Part shown: positions 23,626 through 34,418 of the stretch, piece by piece
How positions within the stretch are numbered: position 1 is the stretch's first letter
How the letters are laid out: each line of letters starts with the position of its first letter
NCBI GenBank assembly: GCA_004380135.1
Contig: QXCR01000033.1
Location: forward strand, 165,373-229,372
DNA length: 64,000 bases
From: Stemphylium vesicarium
Taxonomy: Eukaryota > Ascomycota > Dothideomycetes > Pleosporales > Pleosporaceae
Direction of reading: 5' to 3'
The notes under the pieces: generated by a model
Told to the model about the DNA's origin: nothing
Seen by the model: the letters and a program-made list of their open reading frames with translations, nothing else
The model's database searches: none
Translations under genes and position numbers: made by a program

Positions 23626-24848
23626 TCATCTCAATCCGTCTCCGTGAAAAATGCAGACCTGCCGCGCCATCTGGCTTGCTAACAGGATCTCCCTAAAGAC
23701 TTGGTCCATGCCCCCTCGGAAGTGGATCGTGTAGCTGTCAACCTTTCCCTTCCTCCTCTTCTCCCCCCAAACTAGTTTGACTGGCTTCGCATCGTCGCAA
23801 CGCTTGCCGGTTCTGCTACCTGGTTTCGCCCAATCTTTCTGGTATTCGTATAATGTCTCCGGCATTGCGTCGTCATTTGGATCACCCTGCTTCCACACAA
23901 AGCGCCGCCCACCGTATGTGAAGCGCCGCGGCGACCATGGAATCTTTTGCTGACGGTCTGGATATTCCTTAATCGGTTGCGAAAACGGGCCGCGTAGATG
24001 AATGCACCGGGACTTATATGCCGCATTTCTCGAGTCTGTTGTGTTGCGCTTCTTGTCGATACCGGAGAGAAGAATGGATATGCACGGTTGTGGGAACTCG
24101 GCGACACGGAAGAAGTCAGCGGCGTTGACTTGACTATCATCGCGATGCATGGCTTCGAGCATGTATAATGCATACTTGTCCGAGTAGTCGCGCGCGCTGT
24201 AGATGTACTTCCTGAAGCCTGACGACCCCGTCCATTCTCGTGTGCGGTGCAAGTTGAATGTAATCGTTGCTTGAGACGAGTCGAGGAGGGAATGGTATGG
24301 GATGCTCGGTGAGGGCATTTCGTCGTGGGGTGCATGTGAAATGGGCGAGTACGAGGTCTGCCATGTGAGAAGGTTCTGGATCTAGGTCATGTCAGTCGTG
24401 AGAGCGGGGCATGACAGAGGCTACTACTTACAGCAGACAGGCTCTCGCTCTCCTCATCCAAGTCTCCATTCGCTCCCCATTGGTTCGGTGCAGGCACGAA
24501 GACGCATTCATTCCCCTCTCCGTCTATCTGATCACTCCCGCTCTCTAGGTGTGGCCGTAGTGCACGCTGCCTCTCTCTGTGAATGGTGATTTGGGTCTTG
24601 ATAATCCGTACTTGTTCGTCTGAGATATCGTCAGGCGAGATGCTTGCGTAAGACTGTTCTATTTCGTCTTCCAGGGCCAAGGCCGCCGCCTCATGCTGTT
24701 GGTAGGAAGTGTCGTATAGCCAGGCATGTTCGGATTCAAAGGCAGAGCTCCTCAGCAGCTCTAGGTGTTGCCGCGACGTGAGTACCGGGCGGCCCATTTT
24801 GGGTTGTGTGCAGTATTGTAAATCGAGTCGAAAGGATCCTGAATTCAA
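23626..24848 (-). CDS. Hypothetical two-exon protein
   Basis: Exon 1 ends at 24432 and exon 2 runs 24381-23626, with a 50-nt intron (GTAAGT donor, CTAG acceptor) that joins in phase 0 to give SESLSA then IQNLLTWQTSYSP. Starting at the ATG at 24797 the protein is about 374 aa; the frame is open up to 24848, where a second ATG lies. Exon 1 is a charged helical region (AALALEDEIEQSYASISPDD) with IRTQ-type helices and an acidic linker. Exon 2 has a compact, mixed alpha/beta-like sequence with EWTGSSGFRKYIYSARDY, YGGRRFVWK, a KPVKLVWGEKRRKG basic patch and an LLASQMARQVCIFHGDG end. I do not recognise the family. The clean splice and long joined frame support a real gene. Confidence 0.65.
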
Positions 24849-27033
24849 TGTATTCCAGAGTGAAGTATCGAAGAAGCAAATCCAAAAGTAAATGTGTGGT
24901 GTTTCAACCTAGGGCTTGGAAGGATCAAAAGGAATATGGAGGCACACGAGAGATGAGGGAAGGAGGGCTGAACAAGATAATCATGCCTAGCGACCAGGCT
25001 GGCACCAGCTGATGAAGCAGCATCAGGGAAGAGGTGCGTGTAGGGTCGCGCTGAACCCCCGTCACGCCTGCCGCCCCTGTCATACCGACCTTTGCTGCTG
25101 TGGAACTTGAGTGTACTGGGGCCAAGTTGCGGTGGCATGGATTTGGAGGCGCATGGCGCTAACCCCATGGGGTAGTGCGAGATTGGCAGGCAATGTTACG
25201 GAGCATCGGAACTGGCGTGGGATGTTCGTCTTGATGATTAATGCTTCCTCTTTCTAGATGTGCAGCGGGGGTAGTATTCACGTGCCTACGGCGATTCCGA
25301 CGACCTGTTATGCCTCTCTGGTGCTAGCATGGCGATAGATACCAATGTTTGTATGTCGCTTCGCTTCGCCCAAGACTTCCAAGGTTGGGTGGAAATTGGC
25401 TTCGCGCCCTTTCGTTCGCTCGATCCCGCGCATGTTTGCCTTGCGCTGCTCTGCGCGTGAGACAGCGCGCCATGCCGCATCTGCCTCCGCCATGACGAGT
25501 CTCACCGTCCCTACAGCACGAGGATGCAGGTGCTTAGCAGGCGTCGGACTCCGAACACGCGGTCTGTTCTGACGTCCAACCCCCTCCAGGGCTGCACCCC
25601 TCACCACCAATCCACCATTAGCGACGACCCGCTAGCAGCGCCACATTCACCATCCATGACCCACAAGCGTCTTCGAGAAATGTTCGAAACACTTGATACG
25701 AGAGTTGTCCCTTTCTTACGCAGGGTAAACGCATCTTTGCTGTGAGTGGATGCTGTGAAGCGCGCTGGGCATACGAGGGTATCATAGCCTTGGGATTTGG
25801 CTGCTGACGGGCTGACCTACCCCACAATCCTCGCTCGGTTGAGACGGCGCATTCGGCTCGCCATACGGATGCTAAGATAAGGGAAAAGTCCCTTCTGCCG
25901 TGAATCACCCAATTGCGCAAGCGCTGCCACTTCCAAAGGCGCGCTGCCTTATTCTTGCTAGGTGCGACAGAAAGACATCTTGCAAGGCTGGAACCGACGA
26001 CCAGACAGATGGACAACGAGCGGGTCCTTCGCGCAGGGGCCAATCATCGGGGTCTTTAGAGGACACAGATTCCAACAGGACTGCTCCCAAAAATTCCACA
26101 TTTCATTCGGGCCAGAGACAGCTAACATCAGCTCATCTGCGGCTTTGAGGTCTTCCAGACATGTCGACTCTACGGTGCCCGGGAAGTGATGTTCATCGGT
26201 CGCTCAATAGACATAAGTGAAAACGATGCACTTTATGGCAACCTGATGGAATCGAGAAAGCGAATGTGGATTCAGTTAGTCACGACAATGGAGGACCACT
26301 GTGTCGGTACGTGCGCCTGACCATACTCTCGGGATCGAAAACGGTTGACGACGTGTATGGGTGCACAAAAAGCACTCGCCCTCGCTACTCCAAAGGTCAG
26401 CCTTCAAGCCCAATCGGATGTGGCTGACTGAATGTCTTATTGGCGCCAGGCAATATCGAGAAACGTCCACACCATTCCTTTCGCTTTTGCTAGTATTGCG
26501 TTACGTACGTCCTTTGCTCTAGCGAGTAAAAACGAATCTCGCGTGAATGTGCTTGGCCCGGGACTGACACTCCCGGAGGACTAGAAAAGGCACATGTCGG
26601 TCCTCAGGGACAAGGAGGTAGAAGAGGCAAGGATAGCACTACGTCGCAGATGATGCGCCCAAAACGGGAAATACTACAGAAGATACAAGCAGTCCGCAGC
26701 AGCGCCCAACAGGTCGCCGAACAGTACCAGGGTGGCTCACCGCTTCGGTTGCGCTGTGATACCATCTTGGTACTACACGGGATGGCATAGAATGTCACAT
26801 TGCCAGCATGCAATGCACGGTACGTAACCATCGACCTTTTGCGAAGTTTTGGTTGCAACAAACATGACTCTTTGTGTTGTGAAAGCGTCTTTGCAAAAAC
26901 ACAGTGATCGCGAACTCCGCATATACACCTTACGCGCAGTCAGAGATCTCTCACCGCGACGCCAAAATGGGTAGCAGACTGGGTAGGAACAAGAGTACGA
27001 TGGATTCTCCGACGCATCTCGAAGCAACACAAC
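24849..27033. other. Gene-free region of about 2.2 kb
   Basis: No supportable gene. Many short, overlapping frames on both strands have no domains and no clean splice partners. The stretch could hold an old degraded element, but I find no inverted repeats or transposase-like sequence by eye. Confidence 0.4.
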
Positions 27034-27576
27034 TCAGAAAAGCGGATCACTCTCCTTGATTGGCACCAACTCCCCCTTTCCCTTGAAAGTCTCTACGACA
27101 TGCGCCTGCTCACTCAACATGAACCTCGATGCCTGATTTCCAACCCCAGCCAGCCCCCTCCACCTCTTCAGATCCTCCTCCTTTCTCTTATCTCCCAGTG
27201 CTTCTTTCGATCTCTTCCAATGGCCCTCTGAGAATGCAATCATCGTCGTCATCTTCTGCTCCTTGATGTCGTACACGGCGGAGACGACAGTACCCGTCTC
27301 TTCGAGCCAATTGATTTGCCAGAGCTCCCCAGGACGTATGCACTGGTAGGTTGCACGCTGGTAGTTTATCCGGCCGGCCATGGGTCCGCCATGGATGGCG
27401 TAGACTACACGATCAGAAGAAAAACACCAAAGTTCGTAGCGCCATTTCTCGGGGTTGCCTTGGCTATCTTGCGCGTCGTAGTCGTAGATGAGATGCGTGT
27501 CGAGAATGTCCTTGTCGAAGGTAGGATCAAGAGCGGTATTGGTGAGAAAGTCGGGGAGGTTGTCACCTGGTGCCAT
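27034..27576 (-). CDS. Phenolic acid decarboxylase
   Basis: Single exon, 180 aa, ATG at 27576. It matches the PadC family (about 160-180 aa): DTHLIYDYD near residue 26 (active-site tyrosines), the VVYAIHGGPMAGRINYQ block with the conserved Arg, and WQINWLEETGTVVS with the catalytic Glu. The fold is a small beta barrel that removes the carboxyl group of p-coumaric, ferulic and caffeic acids to give 4-vinylphenols, without a cofactor. For a plant-associated fungus this detoxifies phenolics freed from cell walls. The gene stands alone between two gene-free stretches. A charged insertion (about 125-145) is longer than in the bacterial enzymes. Confidence 0.88.
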   Translation of the reverse strand: MAPGDNLPDFLTNTALDPTFDKDILDTHLIYDYDAQDSQGNPEKWRYELWCFSSDRVVYAIHGGPMAGRINYQRATYQCIRPGELWQINWLEETGTVVSAVYDIKEQKMTTMIAFSEGHWKRSKEALGDKRKEEDLKRWRGLAGVGNQASRFMLSEQAHVVETFKGKGELVPIKESDPLF

Positions 27577-29059
27577 GTTGTTCTTGGCTTCCTGGTTGAT
27601 TCTTTTGGGAATAAGATGTTGATTTGCTTGTTAAAGATTCTGAGAGGGCTCGAAGCTTGTTTATTCTTATTCGGCACTATCGGAAGTGATGACGTAGCGA
27701 CCACCATCCACCTAGATCATTCCATCTTTTGGCGCTATTGGTAAAAACAACATCTGGATCAAAATCGTAATCGGCCCGATATATACGGGAGTTTAATCGG
27801 CAGTCTACGATGCATCCTCTGCCTCCTGGGTAGAATTCGGGCACATCATCGCCAGACACAGCTTCTACTTCTAAGCTTATCACGAGGCTTCGAAAATTGG
27901 TGGTACTGCATCATCCCTTGTACACGCATTGCAGTGGATGTAAACCAACTTAATTACAAGATACTATGAGCGAGGTGAACGGAGGTGGGGTGACACGCAC
28001 TGTCTTGACGTGACCTTAGCGAAAGCATCGTGGCACGATTTGGACGCGTCCAAAGCCCCCCTCAACGAAGAAGCTACCTGATGACATGCTCACCCTCACC
28101 TTCCAGGGCATTGTCATCGCCAGTACCCCATAGCCCCTACAAAGAAAGCTAGCGACCCCCTTCGAGCCATAGGAGGATTGAGCGCAATAGAGTCTTGGCC
28201 ATTTCATATTCGCGAGGTAGATTAGACAGATTCATGGACATTGCCATCATGTCAGCCGAACAACAAAGGGAAAGACATTGTATGGTGTACAGCGCTTCTT
28301 TCTTTTACTGTTAGAAAACTACTGCGTTGTGAAATATGCCGCTGCGATATTGAAGTCACTGATAGAAAAAGAGTACAGCGCTTCCACTGAATAGGGACTG
28401 CCGTAGCTGGCATGAGCTAGATTCCGATTGAGTCGACTACTAATAAGTCTCTGGTGATCAGTACGATTCGGCTGAGACTTGCAAGGCGCATTCGAGGCGA
28501 GGAAGAAAAGAGAGATAGGGAAGACCAAACACGGAGGAAGTGATGGACTTGGATCACTTTTGCGCGTGGATCTGGCCCTACATACCGAAGAATACGTGTA
28601 TTCAGACAGGGCAAAACTATGTAAGCAGGACTGTTAGTAATGCCCACTAGCGTCGTACATTGACTTCTGCACCGTGCTCGGGATTTGGTTCCGCATTAGT
28701 ACTAGGGTGTCTTCCAGCATAGCGAAGAACTGCGAGTTTTCATGCTCACTAGGTCACACTACCTCTGAAATTTCGAGTTCTTACGATGAGTAATTGGGTG
28801 AAAAACGCTTGGATTACCACACATCACCGTAAATGTGATCCGTTTAGGCTGAGCCGTGGAACAATCCAGAGCGTAAAGTATTGTGGAGCTCTTTGAGTAC
28901 AGGTATAAAGCCCAAGACGTTTGCACGTAAGAGGTATCCAAGCCACTCAAGTTTTCCACCTTCTCCCTCAATATCCTATCAATCTCATCTACCGAACACC
29001 ACATCACCAACGATTGTCCTCCTTCTCTTCCGAACAACTCAAGCCTTTAACTCACCAAC
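27577..29059. other. Intergenic region of about 1.5 kb
   Basis: No supportable gene. It holds the promoters of the phenolic acid decarboxylase (right of 27576) and of the isochorismatase-like gene. A TATAAA word lies at 28904-28909, about 150 bp before the isochorismatase ATG, and the CT-rich leader after it is typical for a strongly expressed fungal gene. Confidence 0.4.
28904..28909 (+). promoter_or_regulatory. Probable TATA box of the isochorismatase-like gene
   Basis: TATAAA in the context AGGTATAAAGCCC, about 150 bp upstream of the ATG and followed by a pyrimidine-rich leader, a usual spacing for a fungal TATA promoter. Confidence 0.45.
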
Positions 29060-29647
29060 ATGTCCCTAGGCACTCCTTCCATCCGCCAAGTCATTGGCAT
29101 CCCAAACTCGACTGCCTCAGTCAAGGGATCCGCGCTCATCATCATCGACGCCCAATACGAGTACATCCATGGCAAACTACCTGCCGAAGACTACAAGGAA
29201 GTTAACGTCGCCATCTCCAGCCTACTCGAAAAATACCGCAAGCAGAACAGCCCCGTTATCCACATCCTGCACGACTCGGGCTCTGACGAAGCCCCCATTT
29301 TCAAAAGCAACGGCAAGCTCACAAAGGAAATGGACGGCATTGAAGCTATCGATGGCGAGTATGTCGTGCTCAAGAAGCACGCCGGATCCTTCTCCGAAAC
29401 CAACCTTGGCGATGTCTTGAAGAAGATTGGAAAGAACAAGCTGGTGTTAACTGGCTACATGGCACACGGTTGTGTATCAAGCACGGCTCGTGAAGGAACT
29501 ACATTGGGATATGAAGTCCTGGTTGCTGAGGATGGTGTTGGTCAGCGTAACATGAAGGATATTCCTGCCGCGCAGGTGAAGAAAGTTGTGATGACGGAGA
29601 TTGATGATATGTTTGGAACAGTCGTCTCGAGCGCTGATATCAACTAA
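29060..29647 (+). CDS. Isochorismatase-family cysteine hydrolase
   Basis: Single exon, 195 aa; ATG in the context CCAACATGTC. The catalytic triad of the family is visible: Asp in ALIIIDAQYEY (near residue 34), Lys in EYVVLKKHAGSF (near 106), and Cys in LTGYMAHGCVSSTARE (near 136). It is a compact Rossmann-like hydrolase. Family members act on isochorismate, nicotinamide, ureidoacrylate and other amides or vinyl ethers. Fungal members of this size without a signal peptide are mostly uncharacterised; some plant pathogens secrete related enzymes that lower salicylate, but I see no secretion signal here, so that role is only a possibility. Confidence 0.9.
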   Translation: MSLGTPSIRQVIGIPNSTASVKGSALIIIDAQYEYIHGKLPAEDYKEVNVAISSLLEKYRKQNSPVIHILHDSGSDEAPIFKSNGKLTKEMDGIEAIDGEYVVLKKHAGSFSETNLGDVLKKIGKNKLVLTGYMAHGCVSSTAREGTTLGYEVLVAEDGVGQRNMKDIPAAQVKKVVMTEIDDMFGTVVSSADIN

Positions 29648-29916
29648 ACATTTCGGGATCATTGTATACAGCCCATAATCGAGCACAATGATGTTGGAGA
29701 AACCCAATCGCTGATTGCCATCATCCCCGCAAGCGCTAGCCGCTTTCAGAACCCCTCACACACGAAACACCGAGGCTAACATCAGCTCGACGCAGCTTAC
29801 TCGCACACCAACGTGACATCAAATGCAGAATTGCAGTAGTAAAATGCCTCTTTCACCTGCCTTCCTTGTTTGCAATAAGCATCGAACCGAACAACGAGTC
29901 AAGATTGTGGCCTACA

Positions 29917-31201
29917 ATGGCAAACAAACCGAAAGAGAAGACACGGCATGACCTAGACGACGAAAAGCTAGGTCACTACCTAAAGCAAGAGATACCAGGC
30001 CTCACATTACCGGTTATATCTACCAAGATTGGCTATGGCCAGAGCAATCCGACGTACTTTGTCGACGATGCCGCAAAAGCACGATACATCCTTCGGAAGA
30101 AACCCAGCGGTACCATCATCTCACCAGTGGCGCATCAAGTCGACCGAGAGTACAAAGTGCTCAAAGCACTCGGTACAGTCGATGGATTTCCCGTGCCTAA
30201 AGTATACTGTCTATGTGTGGATGCCGATATCATCGGCACCGCATTTTACGTACGTCCCCAATCCATCTTCACTGCCCACTCTCATCCACCTACCACAGCC
30301 GCTAACCGACCTTCTTCAAAGGTAATGGAATTCGTCCGCGGGCGCATAATAACCGACCCGAACCTGTCCACACTACCTCTCCAAGACCGGCGCTTAGCGT
30401 GGGAATCCGTAATATCGACGCTAGCCTGGCTGCACTCCATCGACCCCTCCGCCATCGGCCTATCCTCCTTCGGCAAGAAAGAAAACTTCTACCCGCGCCA
30501 TTGCAACACCTTCTCGCGCATTGAGGCGCAGCAAGCGCAAGTGCGCGACGTAAAAACAGGCCAGGTACTCGGACGCGCACATCCGCATTTCGACGAGATC
30601 GTCGACTACGTGCGACGCCATGCGCCGGAAGAGCGCAGCAGCATTGTCCATGGCGACTACAAGTTTGATAACATAGTACTGCATTCCACCGAGCCGCGCG
30701 TTGTGGCCATTTTGGACTGGGAACTTAGTACCCTGGGCCATCCACTCATGGATGTCGTTTATGTGGTCGGTCCGTACTGGAACCGCGCGAGTAAGAGTGG
30801 GATCCCAGGGGGTGCTGTGAAGGCAAGAGATGATCAAGAAGGCGAGGTGTATGATGAGGGCAATCTGGAGGCGAATGGGCTGCCGAGTATGAAAGAGCTG
30901 CTGGATGTGTATACCGAGAGGGCGGGGTGGAATCCGAGGTGGGATAGGTGGGAGGTTGCGAAGGTGTTCCATTTGATGAGGGTATGCTCGTTTTCTGTTT
31001 CTCATTGATTTGGTCTCTTTGCTAATTGTTTGACGGCAGGGAAGTACGATTAGCCATGGCATTCAGGCTCGCACTATCAGTGGCCAGGCTAGTAGCGAGT
31101 TCTCGCATGTTTATTTTGAGAATACTAAACGTGGGCTTGATGAAGCGCTCCGCATGGTCCGTGAGATGAAGGAGAAGGATGCGCCAAAGAGCAGTTTGTA
31201 A
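29917..31201 (+). CDS. APH-type phosphotransferase (ACAD10/11 N-domain-like)
   Basis: Three exons: 29917-30249, 30322-30981 and 31040-31201, with introns of 72 and 58 nt; predicted 384 aa. The 72-nt intron is a multiple of three and has no stop, so a naive reading runs through it; removing it gives FYVMEFVRGR, the expected family sequence. The kinase-like fold shows GYGQSNPTYFV (nucleotide loop), YILRKKPSG (the Lys), the Brenner-like motif VHGDYKFDNIVLH (catalytic Asp and Asn) and ILDWELSTLGHPLMDV (metal-binding DWE). The C-terminal exon reads HGIQARTISGQASSE. This is the aminoglycoside-phosphotransferase-like family also found as the N-domain of human ACAD10/11, which phosphorylates 4-hydroxyacyl-CoA. 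The fungal stand-alone form probably acts in lipid or hydroxy-acid breakdown. Confidence 0.88.
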
Positions 31202-32577
31202 GATTCAAGAGCACCTTTGGGGGACAATACTATACCACACGAACCGAACTTGTTCGCAATCTGTACAGTTCACAACCCATGCCCATATACCATCATTCTT
31301 TTCTTCAAACAGCATGCCATCATAATTGGACCCCCATTGTTCTTCCTACGGGAAGAGAACGAGGTTTGTAACGCGCCAACTCCACTCATCATCCAGACAA
31401 ATTCTCGTCCCCCCCTCACACCAACCCACCCAACCCCCATGCAATCCTCATCCAAAACAAGCCCTGCTCCCAACCAAGCGTAACCAAGCTCTCCAAAACA
31501 ATTCCCCCAAGCCCGCTATCTTGGCGTCCCGTTGCTTCGCCTCGAAACGCTTGCGTGTGATCGTCAGCAACAGCGCGGACGCGCGGACCACTTGCGGCAT
31601 TTATGAGTCTCGGAGGGTTGGTTTGGTGCCAAGACCGTGTTTTGGGGCTTTTCGGCGGGACGGGCTTGCGTAAGCGGAAGGGAGTGGAAGAGGCAGGTGA
31701 GGAAAGGTAAGGGCGCGTGGAAGAGGGGTGTGAGACTGTTGAGGTGTTTCAGGTGGGCGTGGGGGAAGTTGATGCTATGGGCTTGTATGGGAGATGGTTG
31801 GATTTAGTGGGTGATTAGTCGGTTGATTGATTAGTCAATTGAAGTTTGTATGTGCGAGGGTAAAGAGAGGAGATGGGCTGAATTTCGAGTGTTGGGCTGT
31901 TTATTTCGAAGAATATGGATGAAGAGACAGTGAGAGAGAAGTTGGGAGCAAGGCACATTCATAGTTGGGAAGGAGCAACGAATTCGCGCGCATGCATTCA
32001 TAGAAAATAAACGCAGTCGTGGGTAGTAAATAGTCGAAAGATGTGGTGTACCTAACCAACCCCATCATTGATCCTGTGCGATATCCAACGAGCGTGAAAA
32101 TCGCCTTATACCGCCTTTTTCACCATCCCACAAAAGGAAAAACTTCTATATGCTCGATGCGCAGCTTCGTCAAAACGAAAGGGAAATTGAACCCCCAAGG
32201 TATACAAGACAAAGATTGTTGCACCCATTGCTCCTTCCCAACAGTTTTTTAGACGCCAACGCTATGCCAAAAGCAAGAGAGAAAAGACAGGAAAAAGTGG
32301 TGATGATGATGTGTAATTACAAAGATCTTCGCCAAGGTCTAACGCTGAACACTGAATTGAGAAACAGGGACGAAAAGCGTTGAGACCAGCTGGCGGCTTG
32401 GGGCAAAAGAAGGGACAGCGAAAGGAAAAAGGTATAGAGAAAGCAACATGGGGGTATAAAGGAGCGTGCTTGCTTTGGAAAACACGGCGTTGAAGGGTTC
32501 TGTGGTAGTACAGTGAGCGAATGAAAGGCGACGAAAAACAACGCTGAAGAAACGGAAGAAGGTGCAGAGAGAGGGAT
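31202..32577. other. Intergenic region of about 1.4 kb
   Basis: Between the phosphotransferase (plus) and the TDT transporter (minus), convergent. No supportable gene; several short frames on both strands have no domain. A purine-rich, G-strong plus-strand stretch spans about 31670-31940. Confidence 0.4.
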
Positions 32578-34418
32578 TTAGTGATCGGCAATGTCTTCGT
32601 CCATGCCAGGGTAGATAATGTCAGCGACGTAAACGGCCTGGACGTGCTTGAACAAGACGAAGAACCACATTGTGATCACCGCAATTGTCAGACCGTTGCC
32701 AACGTAGAGGACGGTCTCGTCTTTCAAGGCATTGCCAATCTGGATGGTAGCGATGACGAAGCCAGTGTTGGGGAAGACCATGGCCCACCACCCGAGATGG
32801 AAGTAGACGGCCCATGAGTTGATGACCTAAGAGTGATGTTAGGGATAGTGTGAAACGGGAGAAGGTGGGATAAACTTACAGCAATCAAAGTAACCATGAA
32901 GAACCACATGGCCAAAACCCAGAGGAAGAGTGCGACAACGAGAGCAAGTGTGCGAAGTACCCTTGCGTCGATGAGACCATCACCTTGCAGGTCGAAGTCG
33001 TCGGGGAGGGCGTTGGCCATGCCGATCAAAGCCAAGCAAGTGAAAGAAGGGGGACCGACAGCTATGAACATGGCTCCTCGATGCTCGCGATCGGGGTATC
33101 CGACTTGCATGAGACGACCGATGTAGTGCGCATACATGAGAATGGCGACAGTGAAACCCAAACCCTGGCACCCAAGTCCGGCAACGAGGATCGGCATCCT
33201 CGAAGACACTGGCTGTTCTTTGGCAATGACGGATGCGATCGTACCCGAAAGCATGATGGGGAAGATGGGCAGAAGCCAAGAAGGCATGAAGCTGGTGAGC
33301 TTGTATGTGTGGCTGCAGAAGAGGAACGAGTACTGGAAAGAAGCCAGGCAAAACGCGGCAAATGTGTATGCCCAGAAGGCTACTGCCATCGAAGTGACGG
33401 CCCAGGTACGGTTCGGGTGATCGGCATCGTAAGCTTCTATGATGTATTTCTGCGTACCCGTGATGATGGTGGCGACAGACAGGAAGAAGGGACCGAGGAA
33501 GAGACCTTCGCGCTCGTGGGAGATTGATGCTTTGAAAGAGCCGGCGAACTTGGTAAAGCGGAGGATCATCGTCATGGTGACAGCAGTGAACAGGAGAAGA
33601 TTGAGGACGTAGAAGACGGCACCAATGGTGATGAGGCCGGTAAACGCATGCGGCTGGATAGCAATGAGCGTACCAAGACCACCAGTGGCCATGGTAAGAG
33701 TGTAGTTCGCCCAAGTGTAGTGCTTCAACCGTTGACTGAACGGAAGGAAAGGCTGGTTCGGGTCCTTCCTTCCAGGCAGTTTGGTGTGTTTGTCCCACCC
33801 TGAGTCTCCGTCATGCTTGTGCTTCTCGAGATCAATGTCATCCATTGGAGTTGGCGGAGCCGCCTGGTCGCGGAAGGGGTTCTCTGGCCCTCGCTGTTCC
33901 TTTTCCTCAACGGGATATCCATTGGCATTCACTGGACCGGGAAAATAGCCGTCGTTGGAAGCATAAAGAGGTGCGGGCGTTTGAACAAATGTGTTGGTGC
34001 GGGTGGTTTCATGAGAATGGATGAAGGCTGGGTTCTGCTGAGCAGGAGGAGGCGGGTGCTGGTAAGATGCTTGTTGCTGTTGCTGTGGTTGATACTGCTG
34101 CTGCTGTTCCTGTTGCTGAGGAGACTGTTGCTGTGGGTTCGATAGACGGGAGTAGTTGTTTACCTCTCGGCTGGTTTGAGGAGTGTGTTGGACTGAACGA
34201 GGACCAGATGGAAGACCATATTGTCCTTGTTGGATTGGTGTCTGCATGCGAGGACCTGAAGGAAGCCCATACTGACTCGATTGCCGAGGCGGGGAAGAGT
34301 ATTGAGATTGTTGTGGTTGTTGTTGCTGGTCAGATGTGAACTGGTTGCTTTCGAAGTTGATGAAGGTGTCTTTGTTGCCAAAAGACAATCCTTCAGGTTG
34401 GTAGCGATTGTTATCCAT
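32578..34418 (-). CDS. TDT/SLAC1-family transporter (Mae1/Ssu1-like) with Gln-rich N-terminal tail
   Basis: Two exons: 32880-34418 and 32578-32826, with a 53-nt intron; predicted 595 aa. The first 230 residues are polar and rich in Gln and Pro, with several QQQ runs, then an acidic patch. From about residue 245 come ten hydrophobic helices: RLKHYTWANYTLTMATGGLG is the typical entry of the tellurite-resistance/dicarboxylate transporter (TDT) family, followed by TMTMILRF, FLFCSHTYK and the last exon with WAMVFPNTGFVIATIQIG. The family includes Mae1 (malate uptake), Ssu1 (sulfite efflux) and plant SLAC1. Without key residues I cannot choose between dicarboxylate and sulfite. The long disordered N-tail is unusual in length and likely cytosolic. 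A non-homologous upstream in-frame ATG exists at 34484, but the start at 34418 is preferred. Confidence 0.85.

Noticed and set aside
30250..30321. In-frame insertion in the phosphotransferase
   Set aside because: It is a 72-nt intron without stop codons (GTACGT donor, CAAAG acceptor); removal restores the family sequence.
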